DNA from: Streptomyces sp. NBC_01255
GTDB lineage: Bacteria > Actinomycetota > Actinomycetes > Streptomycetales > Streptomycetaceae
Length of the DNA stretch: 64,000 nucleotides
Direction of reading: 5' to 3'
Assembly: GCF_036226445.1 (NCBI RefSeq)
Contig: NZ_CP108474.1
Location: 3,224,001 to 3,288,000 of the forward strand
Each line of letters starts with the position of its first letter. Position 1 is the stretch's first letter. The notes beneath the pieces were generated by a model, which was not told where the DNA came from, made no database searches, and worked only from the letters and a program-made list of their open reading frames with translations. Position numbers and translations under genes: made by a program. Below, one piece after another: positions 7,157 through 14,900 of the stretch.

Positions 7157-8641
7157 TCAGTCGCGCCACTGCGGGACCAGCAGGTCAGGGTTGAACGGGC
7201 GACGACCTCCGCCCCCCACCGGCCGCACGATCACCGTGTGCAGTACCTCCCGGACCAGCGTGCGCTTCTGCACCAGGTCCAGCCTGCCCGAAGCCCACCG
7301 CTCGCGTACGTCACCCGTGACCTCAACGGCCCGTTGCTCACTCAGAGCGTGACGCGTCCTGTCCGCACGGAGTTCCTTGACGCGCGCTTCCATCTTCTGG
7401 CTTTCAGGGAAGAACAGCTCGTCCGGCATCCGGTCTTCCTGCCATGCCTGGAGGAACGTGCGCTGCTTGGCCATCAGACGGTCCAGCTCCTCCTCCCCTC
7501 CCCACTTCTCGTGGGCGCGCGTCGCCCTGGCAGCCCTCTCCTCCAGCTTCGCGAGTACGGCTTCCGTGATGAACTCATCGATCTTGGCGCCGTTCCGTCC
7601 GGTACCGCCGCATCCGCCCATCTCCTTGCTGGGACACTGGTAGAGATACCCCCCAGAGAGGTCGGCTCGCGCGGTTGCCCTAAGGGGCGAGTTGCAGATC
7701 TGACCGTCAGCGCAAGGCTTTCCGCACCGGAGGATTCCCGTCAGCAGATACGACGGGGTGCGATAGTCCGTGACCGATCCGTCAGCCTTCACGTTGGGAC
7801 CGACGCGGGCCGAGAAGATGGCGTCGATGGCCATCCACTCCTTGGGCGTGATGACGGACTCCCAGAGACCCGTAACCGGAACGCCGTTGGCATCGCGAAC
7901 CAACTCACCGTTGTGCTTCCGCCAGCCGCACAGCCGAGGGTTCCACAGCGCGAGCTTGAGTGAGCGGCTCGCCCAATCCTTGCCGTTGATCGTGCGAACG
8001 CCGCGCTCCCGCCACTCGCGGAGGATGGAGTGCAGGGACCTGCCCGCGATCACCTCGCGGGCGGCCTTCGCCAACCACGCCGCTTCCTCGGGCTCCAGCG
8101 TGAGCTTGTCGACCTGCCAGCCGAACGGACGCTTGCCACCAGCCGGGATACCTGACTCCGCGCGAGCGCGGTGCGAGCGGCGCGCACGCCGCTGCATCTT
8201 GCGCACCTCCATCTTGGAGATGACGACGCCGAAGAGCCCCATGGACTCCACGTCCTCGCTATAGAGGTTCTTCGACCCCTTGGCGTCGGCGTAGAGCCGG
8301 CCTTCTTCGTACGTGATCGCGTCCACGAACCGTTCGTAGTCGCCCGCCAGGCGCGCAAGCCGGTCGTCCGCGACCACGATGACGCCCTGCACAGGCTGTC
8401 CGTCGGGCATGTGGCCCGACTTCAGCGCCTTGACCATGGCCTCGAAGTCCGGACGCACCACCGACGCCTTGGCCGCCGACAGGTCGTTGTCTGCGTAGCG
8501 GTGCACGATCGTCCAGCCGAGACGGGCCGCCGTCTCACCGTTCACCTTGTGTTGATCCTCGACGCCGTGACCGTCCTTGGCCGTGTCGACGGAGACACGC
8601 GCATACGAGACAACCGGGATGACCGATGCCGCTTCGCTCAC
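7157..8641 (-). CDS. Large serine recombinase (site-specific integrase)
   Basis: A 494-aa protein starting at GTG 8641 (VSEAASVIPVVSYARVSVD), which has GAGGGG about 8 nt upstream; the open frame extends further but would run into the pikR leader. The N-terminal resolvase domain (residues ~1-150) has the catalytic Ser in YARVS, the Arg-containing VVADDRLARLAGD motif and a long E-helix (SKMEVRKMQRRARRSHR). A recombinase domain follows (GKRPFGW...), then a zinc-ribbon with Cys pairs (LRCGKPC; YQCPSKEMGGCGG) and a C-terminal coiled-coil region (EELDRLMAKQRTFLQAW). The length fits phage/ICE integrases. It probably catalysed insertion of the 6018-8709 segment into msrA. Confidence 0.92.
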   Translation of the reverse strand: MSEAASVIPVVSYARVSVDTAKDGHGVEDQHKVNGETAARLGWTIVHRYADNDLSAAKASVVRPDFEAMVKALKSGHMPDGQPVQGVIVVADDRLARLAGDYERFVDAITYEEGRLYADAKGSKNLYSEDVESMGLFGVVISKMEVRKMQRRARRSHRARAESGIPAGGKRPFGWQVDKLTLEPEEAAWLAKAAREVIAGRSLHSILREWRERGVRTINGKDWASRSLKLALWNPRLCGWRKHNGELVRDANGVPVTGLWESVITPKEWMAIDAIFSARVGPNVKADGSVTDYRTPSYLLTGILRCGKPCADGQICNSPLRATARADLSGGYLYQCPSKEMGGCGGTGRNGAKIDEFITEAVLAKLEERAARATRAHEKWGGEEELDRLMAKQRTFLQAWQEDRMPDELFFPESQKMEARVKELRADRTRHALSEQRAVEVTGDVRERWASGRLDLVQKRTLVREVLHTVIVRPVGGGGRRPFNPDLLVPQWRD

Positions 8642-8700
8642 TTCCCACCCCTCACTAAGAGTTACTAATCGTACACGTAGGGAAATGCTGTGATCGGCAT

Positions 8701-8715
8701 TACCCGGACAAGAAC
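8701..8715 (+). other. Candidate attR (element/chromosome junction)
   Basis: TACCCGGAC followed by AAGAAC. Left of GGAC is element DNA just upstream of the recombinase; right of it, reading resumes as a decayed msrA tail. It matches the core at 6018-6021. Confidence 0.5.
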
Positions 8716-8772
8716 CCGACCGGCTGGCGCGGCATCGGAGTCTCCTGCCTGTTCGTTGTCGGGGACGCCGGG
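8701..8772 (+). pseudogene. Displaced, decayed 3' end of the native msrA
   Basis: In the frame starting at 8701 the plus strand reads Y-P-D-K-N-P-T-G-W-R-G-I-G-V-S-C and then L-F-V-V-G-D-A-G. It aligns with the intact C-terminus [22 protein letters not shown] of msrA at 6013. Small losses (the YC pair has become WR, and GTG is missing) and the absence of a stop at the expected place show that it is no longer used. It is unlikely to be chance given the residue order and the adjacent recombinase, but the match is short. Confidence 0.55.
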
Positions 8773-8815
8773 AAACGTCAACGGGGTCGGTTTCCGGCGG
8801 TGTTACTCTGGCGCC

Positions 8816-8866
8816 ATGCAGTTCTGCCACGCTCAGGCCCGTTACATGAGGCTGCGCCGCTCCTAG
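8816..8866 (+). CDS. 16-aa macrolide-sensing leader peptide of the inducible pikR gene
   Basis: A short ORF encoding MQFCHAQARYMRLRRS, ending at TAG 8864-8866, 157 nt before the methyltransferase start. It contains the Arg-Leu-Arg (+x+) macrolide/ketolide arrest motif in a Met-Arg-Leu-Arg context like the ErmD-type leader. Known family behaviour is that a drug-bound ribosome stalls at this motif and exposes the ribosome-binding site of the downstream erm gene. A 6-bp hairpin (CGCCGC/GCGGCG) overlaps its stop codon. The start codon has only a weak Shine-Dalgarno sequence. Confidence 0.8.
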   Translation: MQFCHAQARYMRLRRS

Positions 8867-9017
8867 CGGCGGGCCCCTCTTCACGCGTCTCACTCTCCGC
8901 GCGTCCTCGCATTCCTGCGTCGGTACTCGCGCTCTCGCGTTCGTTCAGGCCCTCCGCTTCCGGGTCCCGCCGGTGCGGCTCTTCGTGCTGCCCCGGCTCC
9001 GAACGGTTTCGCGGAGC
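8855..9017 (+). promoter_or_regulatory. Translational attenuator between leader and rRNA methyltransferase
   Basis: Hairpin 1 is CGCCGC (8855-8860) with GCGGCG (8866-8871), formed from the arrest codons themselves. Near the gene, GCTCCG (8996-9001) pairs with CGGAGC (9012-9017), burying the GGAG ribosome-binding site (9013-9016) of the ATG at 9024. CGCTCC within the leader (8858-8863) could compete for the same GGAGC, offering a switch. The pairing logic matches erm-type induction; the exact alternative folds need structure prediction. Confidence 0.6.
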
Positions 9018-9023
9018 AGACTC

Positions 9024-9995
9024 ATGCCATATTCCCCGCAGGGCGGCCGACACGAGCTCGGCCAGAACTTCCTCGTCGACCGGTCCGTGATCGACGAGAT
9101 CGACGGCCTGGTGGCCAGGACCAAGGGTCCGATACTGGAGATCGGTCCGGGTGACGGCGCCCTGACCCTCCCGCTGAGCAGGCACGGCAGGCCGATCACC
9201 GCCGTCGAGCTCGACGGCCGGCGGGCGCAGCGCCTCGGTGTCCGTACCCCCGGTCACGTGACCGTGGTGCACCACGACTTCCTGCACTACCCGCTGCCGC
9301 GCAACCCGCACGTGGTCGTCGGTAACGTCCCCTTCCACCTGACGACGGCGATCATGCGGCGGCTGCTCGACGCCCAGCACTGGCACACGGCCGTCCTCCT
9401 CGTCCAGTGGGAGGTCGCCCGGCGCAGGGCCGGCGTCGGCGGGTCGACCCTGCTGACGGCCGGCTGGGCGCCCTGGTACGAGTTCGATCTGCACTCCCGG
9501 GTCCCCGCGCGCGCCTTCCGCCCGATGCCGGGCGTGGACGGTGGGGTCCTGGTGATCCGGCGGCGGTCGGCGCCGCTCGTGGGCCAGGTGAAGACGTACC
9601 AGGACTTCGTACGCCAGGTGTTCACCGGCAGGGGGAACGGGCTGAAGGAGATCCTGCGGCGTACCGGGCGGATCTCGCAGCGGGATCTGGCGGCGTGGCT
9701 GCTGCGGAACGAGATCTCGCCGCACGCGCTGCCGAAAGACCTCAAGCCCGGGCAGTGGGCGTCGCTGTGGGAGCTGACCGGCGGTACGGCCGACGGTGCC
9801 CTCGCCGGTGCGGGGGGCGGCGCGGCCGGATCGCTCGGGTCGGCCAGGGCAGGGGCCGGTCACCCGGGCGGGCGGGCCTCCGCGAGCCGTCGGGGGGTGC
9901 CGCAGGCGCGGCGCGGCCGGGGGCGGGTCGTACGGAGCTCCACCGGGACCGAGCAGGGGCGGGGCAGGGGCCGGGGTCGACCGGAAAGCTCCTGA
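9024..9995 (+). CDS. pikR2: 23S rRNA (adenine-N6)-methyltransferase, inducible macrolide/ketolide self-resistance
   Basis: A 323-aa Erm-family enzyme methylating A2058 of 23S rRNA. Start ATG 9024 (MPYSPQGGRHELGQNF) follows GGAG. SAM motif I is LEIGPGDGALT (residues ~35-45), the catalytic N-[IL]-P-[FY] equivalent is VGNVPFHLT, and RHELGQNFLVD is the usual Erm N-terminus. The C-terminal ~60 residues are a Gly/Arg-rich tail, as in ErmE. The cluster is known to have two paralogues, a constitutive monomethylase (PikR1) and an inducible dimethylase (PikR2). I assign PikR2 here because only this gene has an arrest leader; the numbering of the two could be the reverse. Confidence 0.72.
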   Translation: MPYSPQGGRHELGQNFLVDRSVIDEIDGLVARTKGPILEIGPGDGALTLPLSRHGRPITAVELDGRRAQRLGVRTPGHVTVVHHDFLHYPLPRNPHVVVGNVPFHLTTAIMRRLLDAQHWHTAVLLVQWEVARRRAGVGGSTLLTAGWAPWYEFDLHSRVPARAFRPMPGVDGGVLVIRRRSAPLVGQVKTYQDFVRQVFTGRGNGLKEILRRTGRISQRDLAAWLLRNEISPHALPKDLKPGQWASLWELTGGTADGALAGAGGGAAGSLGSARAGAGHPGGRASASRRGVPQARRGRGRVVRSSTGTEQGRGRGRGRPESS

Positions 9996-10043
9996 CCTGT
10001 GCCTGATCCGTATCTCGTGCTCGTCTCGGCGGTCTCACCCGTT

Positions 10044-10072
10044 CCCCTCCCGCTCGCACATGGCGGGAGGGG
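10044..10072. terminator. Bidirectional terminator between the convergent pikR genes
   Basis: CCCCTCCCGC (10044-10053) and GCGGGAGGGG (10063-10072) form a perfect 10-bp stem with a 9-nt loop between the two stop codons. Confidence 0.65.
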
Positions 10073-10105
10073 AGTGGCGGGGCTGTGTGCGGGGCTGCGG
10101 GGCGG

Positions 10106-11146
10106 TTATCTGCCCGTGCGGCGTCCGTACGACGAGCCTCGCGCGCCCTGGCGTCCCTTCGTCTGGCGGACCTGTGCGCGGGGAGCGCAGGGGTCGCCGC
10201 CGCGCGTGGGGCCGAATCTGCGGCCCTCGGGCGTCGCGGGGGGTGTCCGGTCGGGCCTGGCAGACGTGGAACGGGTCCTGTTCGCCTCCGGCTCGTACTC
10301 CCTGCCGCCGCCGCCCTGGGCGGGCATGCGCGCGCCGGTCGCTCCCGGTGCGTACCCCGGCTGGGAGGCCTGGAAAAGGGCGATCCATTGGGTGAGGGTC
10401 AGGTCCTTCGGCAGTCCGCCGTCCGGAATTCCGTGGCGGTCGGCGAGGGACCGGTAGGTCCGTTTGGGGATGTGGCGCCGGAGGATCTCGGCGAGGCCGC
10501 GTCCGGGTCCGGTGAAGACGGCTTCGGCGAACTGCTGGAAGGCGCGGCTCGCGCTCTCCGGCAGCAGGGGCCGGGGGCGCCGTCTGATCGTCAGGATGCC
10601 GCCGTCGACGCTGGGCATCGGACGGAACGACGTGGCGCGGACGCGGTCGTGGAGCGTGAACTCGTACCAGGGGGCCCAGGAGGTCGTGAGCAGCGATCCG
10701 CCGCTGCGACCGGCGCGTTTACGGGCGACCTCCCACTGCACGATCAGGGCCGCCGACTGCCAGTTCGTCGATTCCAGGAGACGCCGGAGGATCTGGGTCG
10801 TGATACCGAAGGGGACGTTTCCGACGACGGTGTCGATCTCGCGCGGAAAACGGAAGTCGAGGAAATCTCCTTGGAATACGGTGACCTTTTCCCGGTCGAA
10901 CTTCCTCCGTATGTGCGCGGCCCAGTGCGGGTCCATCTCCACGGCCGTCACGGTGTCGAAGGAGTGGAGCAGCTCCTCGGTGATCGCGCCCTTTCCGGGG
11001 CCGATTTCGAGAACGTGTCTCCCGTCTCCCTCGACCTGCCGGACGAGATTGCGCACGGCTCTGTCGTCCTGGAGGAAGTTCTGCCCTAATTCGCGGCGGA
11101 GGACGTCGCGATCCGCTCGTCTCGGTATGGAGTCGCGCACTGCCAT
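10106..11146 (-). CDS. pikR1: 23S rRNA (adenine-N6)-methyltransferase, second self-resistance gene
   Basis: A 346-aa Erm-family protein starting at ATG 11146 with a GGAGGGG ribosome-binding site. Motifs are RRELGQNFLQDDRAV, SAM motif HVLEIGPGKGAIT, catalytic VGNVPFGIT, then VQWEVARKRAGRSGG, which aligns with the paralogue at 9024. The last ~80 residues are basic and Pro/Arg-rich. No RLR-type leader is visible upstream, fitting the constitutive member of the PikR1/PikR2 pair. Codon 20 is a TTA (plus-strand TAA at 11087-11089), which would make translation depend on the bldA leucyl-tRNA. It is divergent from pikAI across a 795-bp gap. Confidence 0.72.
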   Translation of the reverse strand: MAVRDSIPRRADRDVLRRELGQNFLQDDRAVRNLVRQVEGDGRHVLEIGPGKGAITEELLHSFDTVTAVEMDPHWAAHIRRKFDREKVTVFQGDFLDFRFPREIDTVVGNVPFGITTQILRRLLESTNWQSAALIVQWEVARKRAGRSGGSLLTTSWAPWYEFTLHDRVRATSFRPMPSVDGGILTIRRRPRPLLPESASRAFQQFAEAVFTGPGRGLAEILRRHIPKRTYRSLADRHGIPDGGLPKDLTLTQWIALFQASQPGYAPGATGARMPAQGGGGREYEPEANRTRSTSARPDRTPPATPEGRRFGPTRGGDPCAPRAQVRQTKGRQGARGSSYGRRTGR

Positions 11147-11941
11147 GAACGATCCCCTCCCTGGCTGCCGTGGTCAATGGACTTGGCACGGACCATACCT
11201 CACGGTCCGTCGCCTGACAGGAGAGCGAGTTGACGTAGTGACGGCTTTCCGTACGGGAGTTGGGAGCGGGCCGAGAGGGCGGGGTGAGGGGTGAGCGGAA
11301 GAGGGCGGGAGGGCCGGCTCAGGGTCGCCTTCCCCCAAGTGAGGTGCGGCGGAGTGGTATTGGAGGGGCCGGGAGGCTTGCTGCGCGAAGACCCTCCAAC
11401 GCGCCTCCGGTGGGGTCGGGTTGAGGTCGCTGCTCGTCGGCCACTCCCGCCGTCGGGGCCGAACTATGTCATGTCGGGGATGAAATCAAGCCATTCCCCC
11501 GGGAACGGCTGTTACCCCTCCCTTTACCTGGCGTGGATTTCCCCACCATTGGTATAGAGCGTGAGTCGACACGACACCATGGGGACCGCGCATGCGGCGG
11601 ACACCACCCCCCGGCGCCCCGACAAGGGGGGTCCGCGACCCTGCCGGACTCCCGTGGCCTGGGGTCTACGCCAGGTATAGGGGGAACGTAGGGGGAGCAT
11701 AGGGGGGGTGCCCTGAGGTTGGGTGAAAGCGCGGCTTCCGGAAACGGAGCCGGATGTCTTCAGCCGGAATTACCAGGACCGGCGCGAGAACACCGGTGAC
11801 AGGGCCCTGGGGCGGCAGCGTGGGACATGGGGGGAGTGCGGGTCCGACGGGGGTTGCCCCCTGCCGGCTCTGATCATGCGGAGCACTCCTTCTCTCCTGC
11901 TTCCCACCGGTGATGTGCGCGCCGAATTGATTCGTGGAGAG
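11147..11941. promoter_or_regulatory. Intergenic control region between pikR1 and pikAI
   Basis: About 795 bp without a convincing gene. It must hold the promoters of pikR1 (leftward) and of the PKS operon (rightward). Visible elements are a possible -10 TATAGA at 11552-11557, three TAGGGGG heptamers spaced 11 bp apart (11678-11706), and a GGGGG/CCCCC short inverted repeat near 11849-11861. A frame running into pikAI from 11723 exists but lacks PKS-like sequence before residue 74. Confidence 0.6.
11678..11706 (+). promoter_or_regulatory. Three TAGGGGG direct repeats with exact 11-bp spacing upstream of pikAI
   Basis: TAGGGGG starts at 11678, 11689 and 11700, so the copies face the same side of the helix. 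This geometry is typical of activator operators, such as the heptamer repeats of SARP regulators. A related set lies at 55455-55482 before desIII. PikD or another pathway regulator is a candidate binder. Confidence 0.55.
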
Positions 11942-14900
11942 ATGTCGACAGTGTCCAAGAGTGAGTCCGAGGAATTCGTGTCCGTGTCGAACGACGCCGG
12001 TTCCGCGCACGGCACAGCGGAACCCGTCGCCGTCGTCGGCATCTCCTGCCGGGTGCCCGGCGCCCGGGACCCGGGAGAGTTCTGGGAGCTCCTGACGGCG
12101 GGCGGCCAGGCCGTGACCGACATCCCCGCGGACCGCTGGAACGCGGGCGACTTCTACGACCCGGACCGCTCCTCCCCCGGCCGCATGAACAGCCGGTGGG
12201 GCGGGTTCGTCGAGGACGTCGACCGGTTCGACGCGGCCTTCTTCGGCATCTCGCCCCGCGAGGCCGCGGAGATGGACCCGCAGCAGCGGCTCGCCCTGGA
12301 GCTGGGCTGGGAGGCCCTGGAGCGCGCCGGGCTCGACCCGTCCTCACTCGCCGGCACCCGTACCGGCGTCTTCGCCGGCGCCATCTGGGACGACTACGCC
12401 ACCCTGAAGCACCGGCAGGGTGCCGCCGCGATCACCCCGCACACCGTCACCGGCCTCCACCGGGGCATCATCGCGAACCGGCTCTCGTACACGCTCGGGC
12501 TCCGCGGCCCGAGCCTGGTCGTCGACTCCGGCCAGTCGTCGTCGCTCGTCGCCGTCCACCTGGCGTGCGAGAGCCTCCGGCGGGGCGAGTCCGAGCTCGC
12601 GCTCGCCGGCGGCGTCTCGCTCAACCTGGTGCCGGACAGCACCATCGGCGCGAGCAAGTTCGGCGGTCTCTCCCCCGACGGCCGCGCCTACACCTTCGAC
12701 GCGCGCGCGAACGGCTACGTACGCGGTGAGGGCGGCGGTTTCGTCGTCCTGAAGCGGCTCTCCCGGGCGATCGCCGACGGCGACCCGGTGCTCGCCGTGA
12801 TCCGGGGCAGCGCCGTCAACAACGGCGGTGCCGCCAAGGGCATGACGGCCCCCGACGCGCAGGCGCAGGAGGCGGTGCTCCGGGAGGCCCACGCGCAGGC
12901 CGGGACCGCGCCGGCCGACGTGCGGTACGTCGAGCTGCACGGCACGGGCACCCCCGTGGGCGACCCGATCGAGGCCGCGGCGCTCGGCGCCGCCCTCGGC
13001 ACCGGCCGCCCGGCCGGACAGCCGCTCCTCGTCGGCTCGGTCAAGACGAACATCGGGCACCTGGAGGGCGCGGCCGGGATCGCCGGCTTCATCAAGGCCG
13101 TCCTGGCGCTCCAGGGCCGCGCGCTGCCCGCCAGCCTGAACTACGAGACCCCGAACCCGGCGATCCCCTTCGAGGAACTGAACCTCAGGGTGAACACGGC
13201 GTACCTGCCGTGGGAGCCGGAGCGCGACGGACAGCGGATGGTCGTCGGCGTGTCCTCGTTCGGCATGGGCGGGACGAACGCGCACGTGGTGCTGGAGGAG
13301 GCCCCGGACGTCGAGGCAGCGGAGGGCGACGGGCCGTCGGCCGTCGGCGGTGTGGTGCCGTGGGTGGTGTCCGCGAAGACCCCGGCCGCGCTGGACGCGC
13401 AGATCGGGCGCCTCGCCTCGTACGCGGGCAGCCGTACGGACGTCGATGCGGGTGCGGTCGCGCGCGTACTGGCCGGTGGGCGTGCGGAGTTCGAGCACCG
13501 GGCCGTCGCGATCGGTGCCGGATGGGACGGCCTCGTACAGACCTTGGCCGATCCGGAAGGGCTGATACGCGGCACGGCCTCCGGCATGGGCCGGGTGGCG
13601 TTCGTGTTCCCCGGGCAGGGCACGCAGTGGGCCGGGATGGGCGCCGAACTCCTGGGTTCTTCCGAAGAGTTCGCCGCCTCGATGGCCGAATGCGAAGCCG
13701 CGCTCGCCCCGTACGTGGACTGGTCGCTCGAAGCCGTCGTCCGGCAGGCGCCCGGCGCGCCCACCCTGGAGCGGGTCGACGTCGTCCAGCCCGTCACCTT
13801 CGCCGTCATGGTCTCCCTCGCCCGCGTCTGGCAGCACCACGGCGTGACCCCGCAGGCCGTCATCGGACACTCCCAGGGTGAGATCGCCGCCGCATACGTC
13901 GCCGGAGCCTTGAGCCTGGACGACGCCGCGCGTGTCGTCACCCTGCGCAGCCAGTCCATCGCCGCACACCTCGCGGGCAAGGGCGGCATGCTCTCCCTCG
14001 CGCTGGGTGAGTCTGCGGTTCTGGAGCGACTGGGCGCCTTAGACCGGTTGTCGGTCGCCGCCGTGAACGGACCTGCCGCCACGGTGGTGTCGGGTGACCC
14101 CGTACAGATCGAGGAGCTTGCGCAGGCGTGCAAGGCCGACGGGGTCCGTGCGCGGATCATCCCCGTCGACTACGCCTCCCACAGTCAGCAGGTCGAGATC
14201 ATCGAGGACGAGCTCGCGGAGGTCCTCGCCGGGCTCACCCCGCAGGCGCCGCAGGTGCCGTTCTTCTCGACGCTCGACGGCGCCTGGATCACCGAGCCGG
14301 TCTTGGACGGCGGTTACTGGTACCGCAACCTCCGCCACCGCGTCGGCTTCGCCCCCACCGTCGAAACGCTGGCCACGGACGAGGGCTTCACCCACTTCGT
14401 CGAGGTCAGCGCCCACCCCGTCCTCACCATGGCTCTGCCGGAGACCGTCACCGGTCTGGCGACCCTGCGGCGTGACAACGGCGGCCAGGACCGCCTCGTC
14501 ACCTCCTTCGCCGAAGCATGGGCCAACGGCCTCGCGATCGACTGGAGCCCGCTCCTCCCCCCCGCGACCGGCCGGCACCCCGACCTCCCGACGTACGCCT
14601 TCCAGACCGAGCGCTACTGGCTGGGCGAGATCGAGGAGCTCGCCCCCGCGGCCGAACTGCCGGTCCGGCCCGCCGTGCTCCGCCCGGAGGCCGCCGAGCC
14701 GGCGGCGCTAGACCGGGACGAGCAGCTGCGCGTGATCCTGGACAAGGTCCGGGCGCAGACGGCCCAGGTGCTGGGGTACGCGTCCGGGGGCCGGGTCGAG
14801 GTCGACCGGACCTTCCGTGAGGCCGGTTGCACCTCCCTGACCGGTGTGGACCTGCGCAACCGGATCAACGCCGCGTTCGGCGTACGGATGGCGCCGTCCA

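Larger units (their letters stand above)
6018..8709. mobile_element. Putative 2.7-kb integrated serine-recombinase element in the 3' end of msrA
   Basis: The segment contains one unknown gene (6211-7095) and a large serine recombinase (7157-8641), both with visibly lower GC and less biased codons than the flanks. Its left edge falls inside msrA after TACCTGGAC (6013-6021). Its right edge is TACCCGGAC (8701-8709), followed by sequence that would read D-K-N-P-T-G in frame with msrA, the expected native continuation. Joining the left msrA part to the sequence after 8709 rebuilds a normal MsrA C-terminus. The bounds are set to the shared GGAC core. No excisionase or replication gene is visible, so it may be a remnant or a minimal cassette. 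Confidence 0.6.

Noticed and set aside
8642..8893. N-terminal extension of the serine recombinase
   Set aside because: It would cross the candidate attachment site and overlap the pikR leader ORF. The resolvase domain begins normally at the GTG at 8641 with a good ribosome-binding site.
8973..9023. GTG 8973 as the methyltransferase start
   Set aside because: It lies within the attenuator stem region. ATG 9024 has a properly spaced GGAG and gives the usual Erm N-terminus.
11291..11557. Small ORF of 88 aa between pikR1 and pikAI
   Set aside because: No ribosome-binding site, no recognisable motif, and codon positions lack Streptomyces GC3 bias.
11723..11941. N-terminal extension of PikAI upstream of 11942
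   Set aside because: The 73 extra residues have no PKS homology, no ribosome-binding site precedes 11723, and the region carries operator-like repeats. Treated as control region.
12533..12535. Loss of the KS cysteine in the first PikAI KS as a damaging mutation
   Set aside because: Gln at this position defines KSQ loading decarboxylases and is the normal state for this module.
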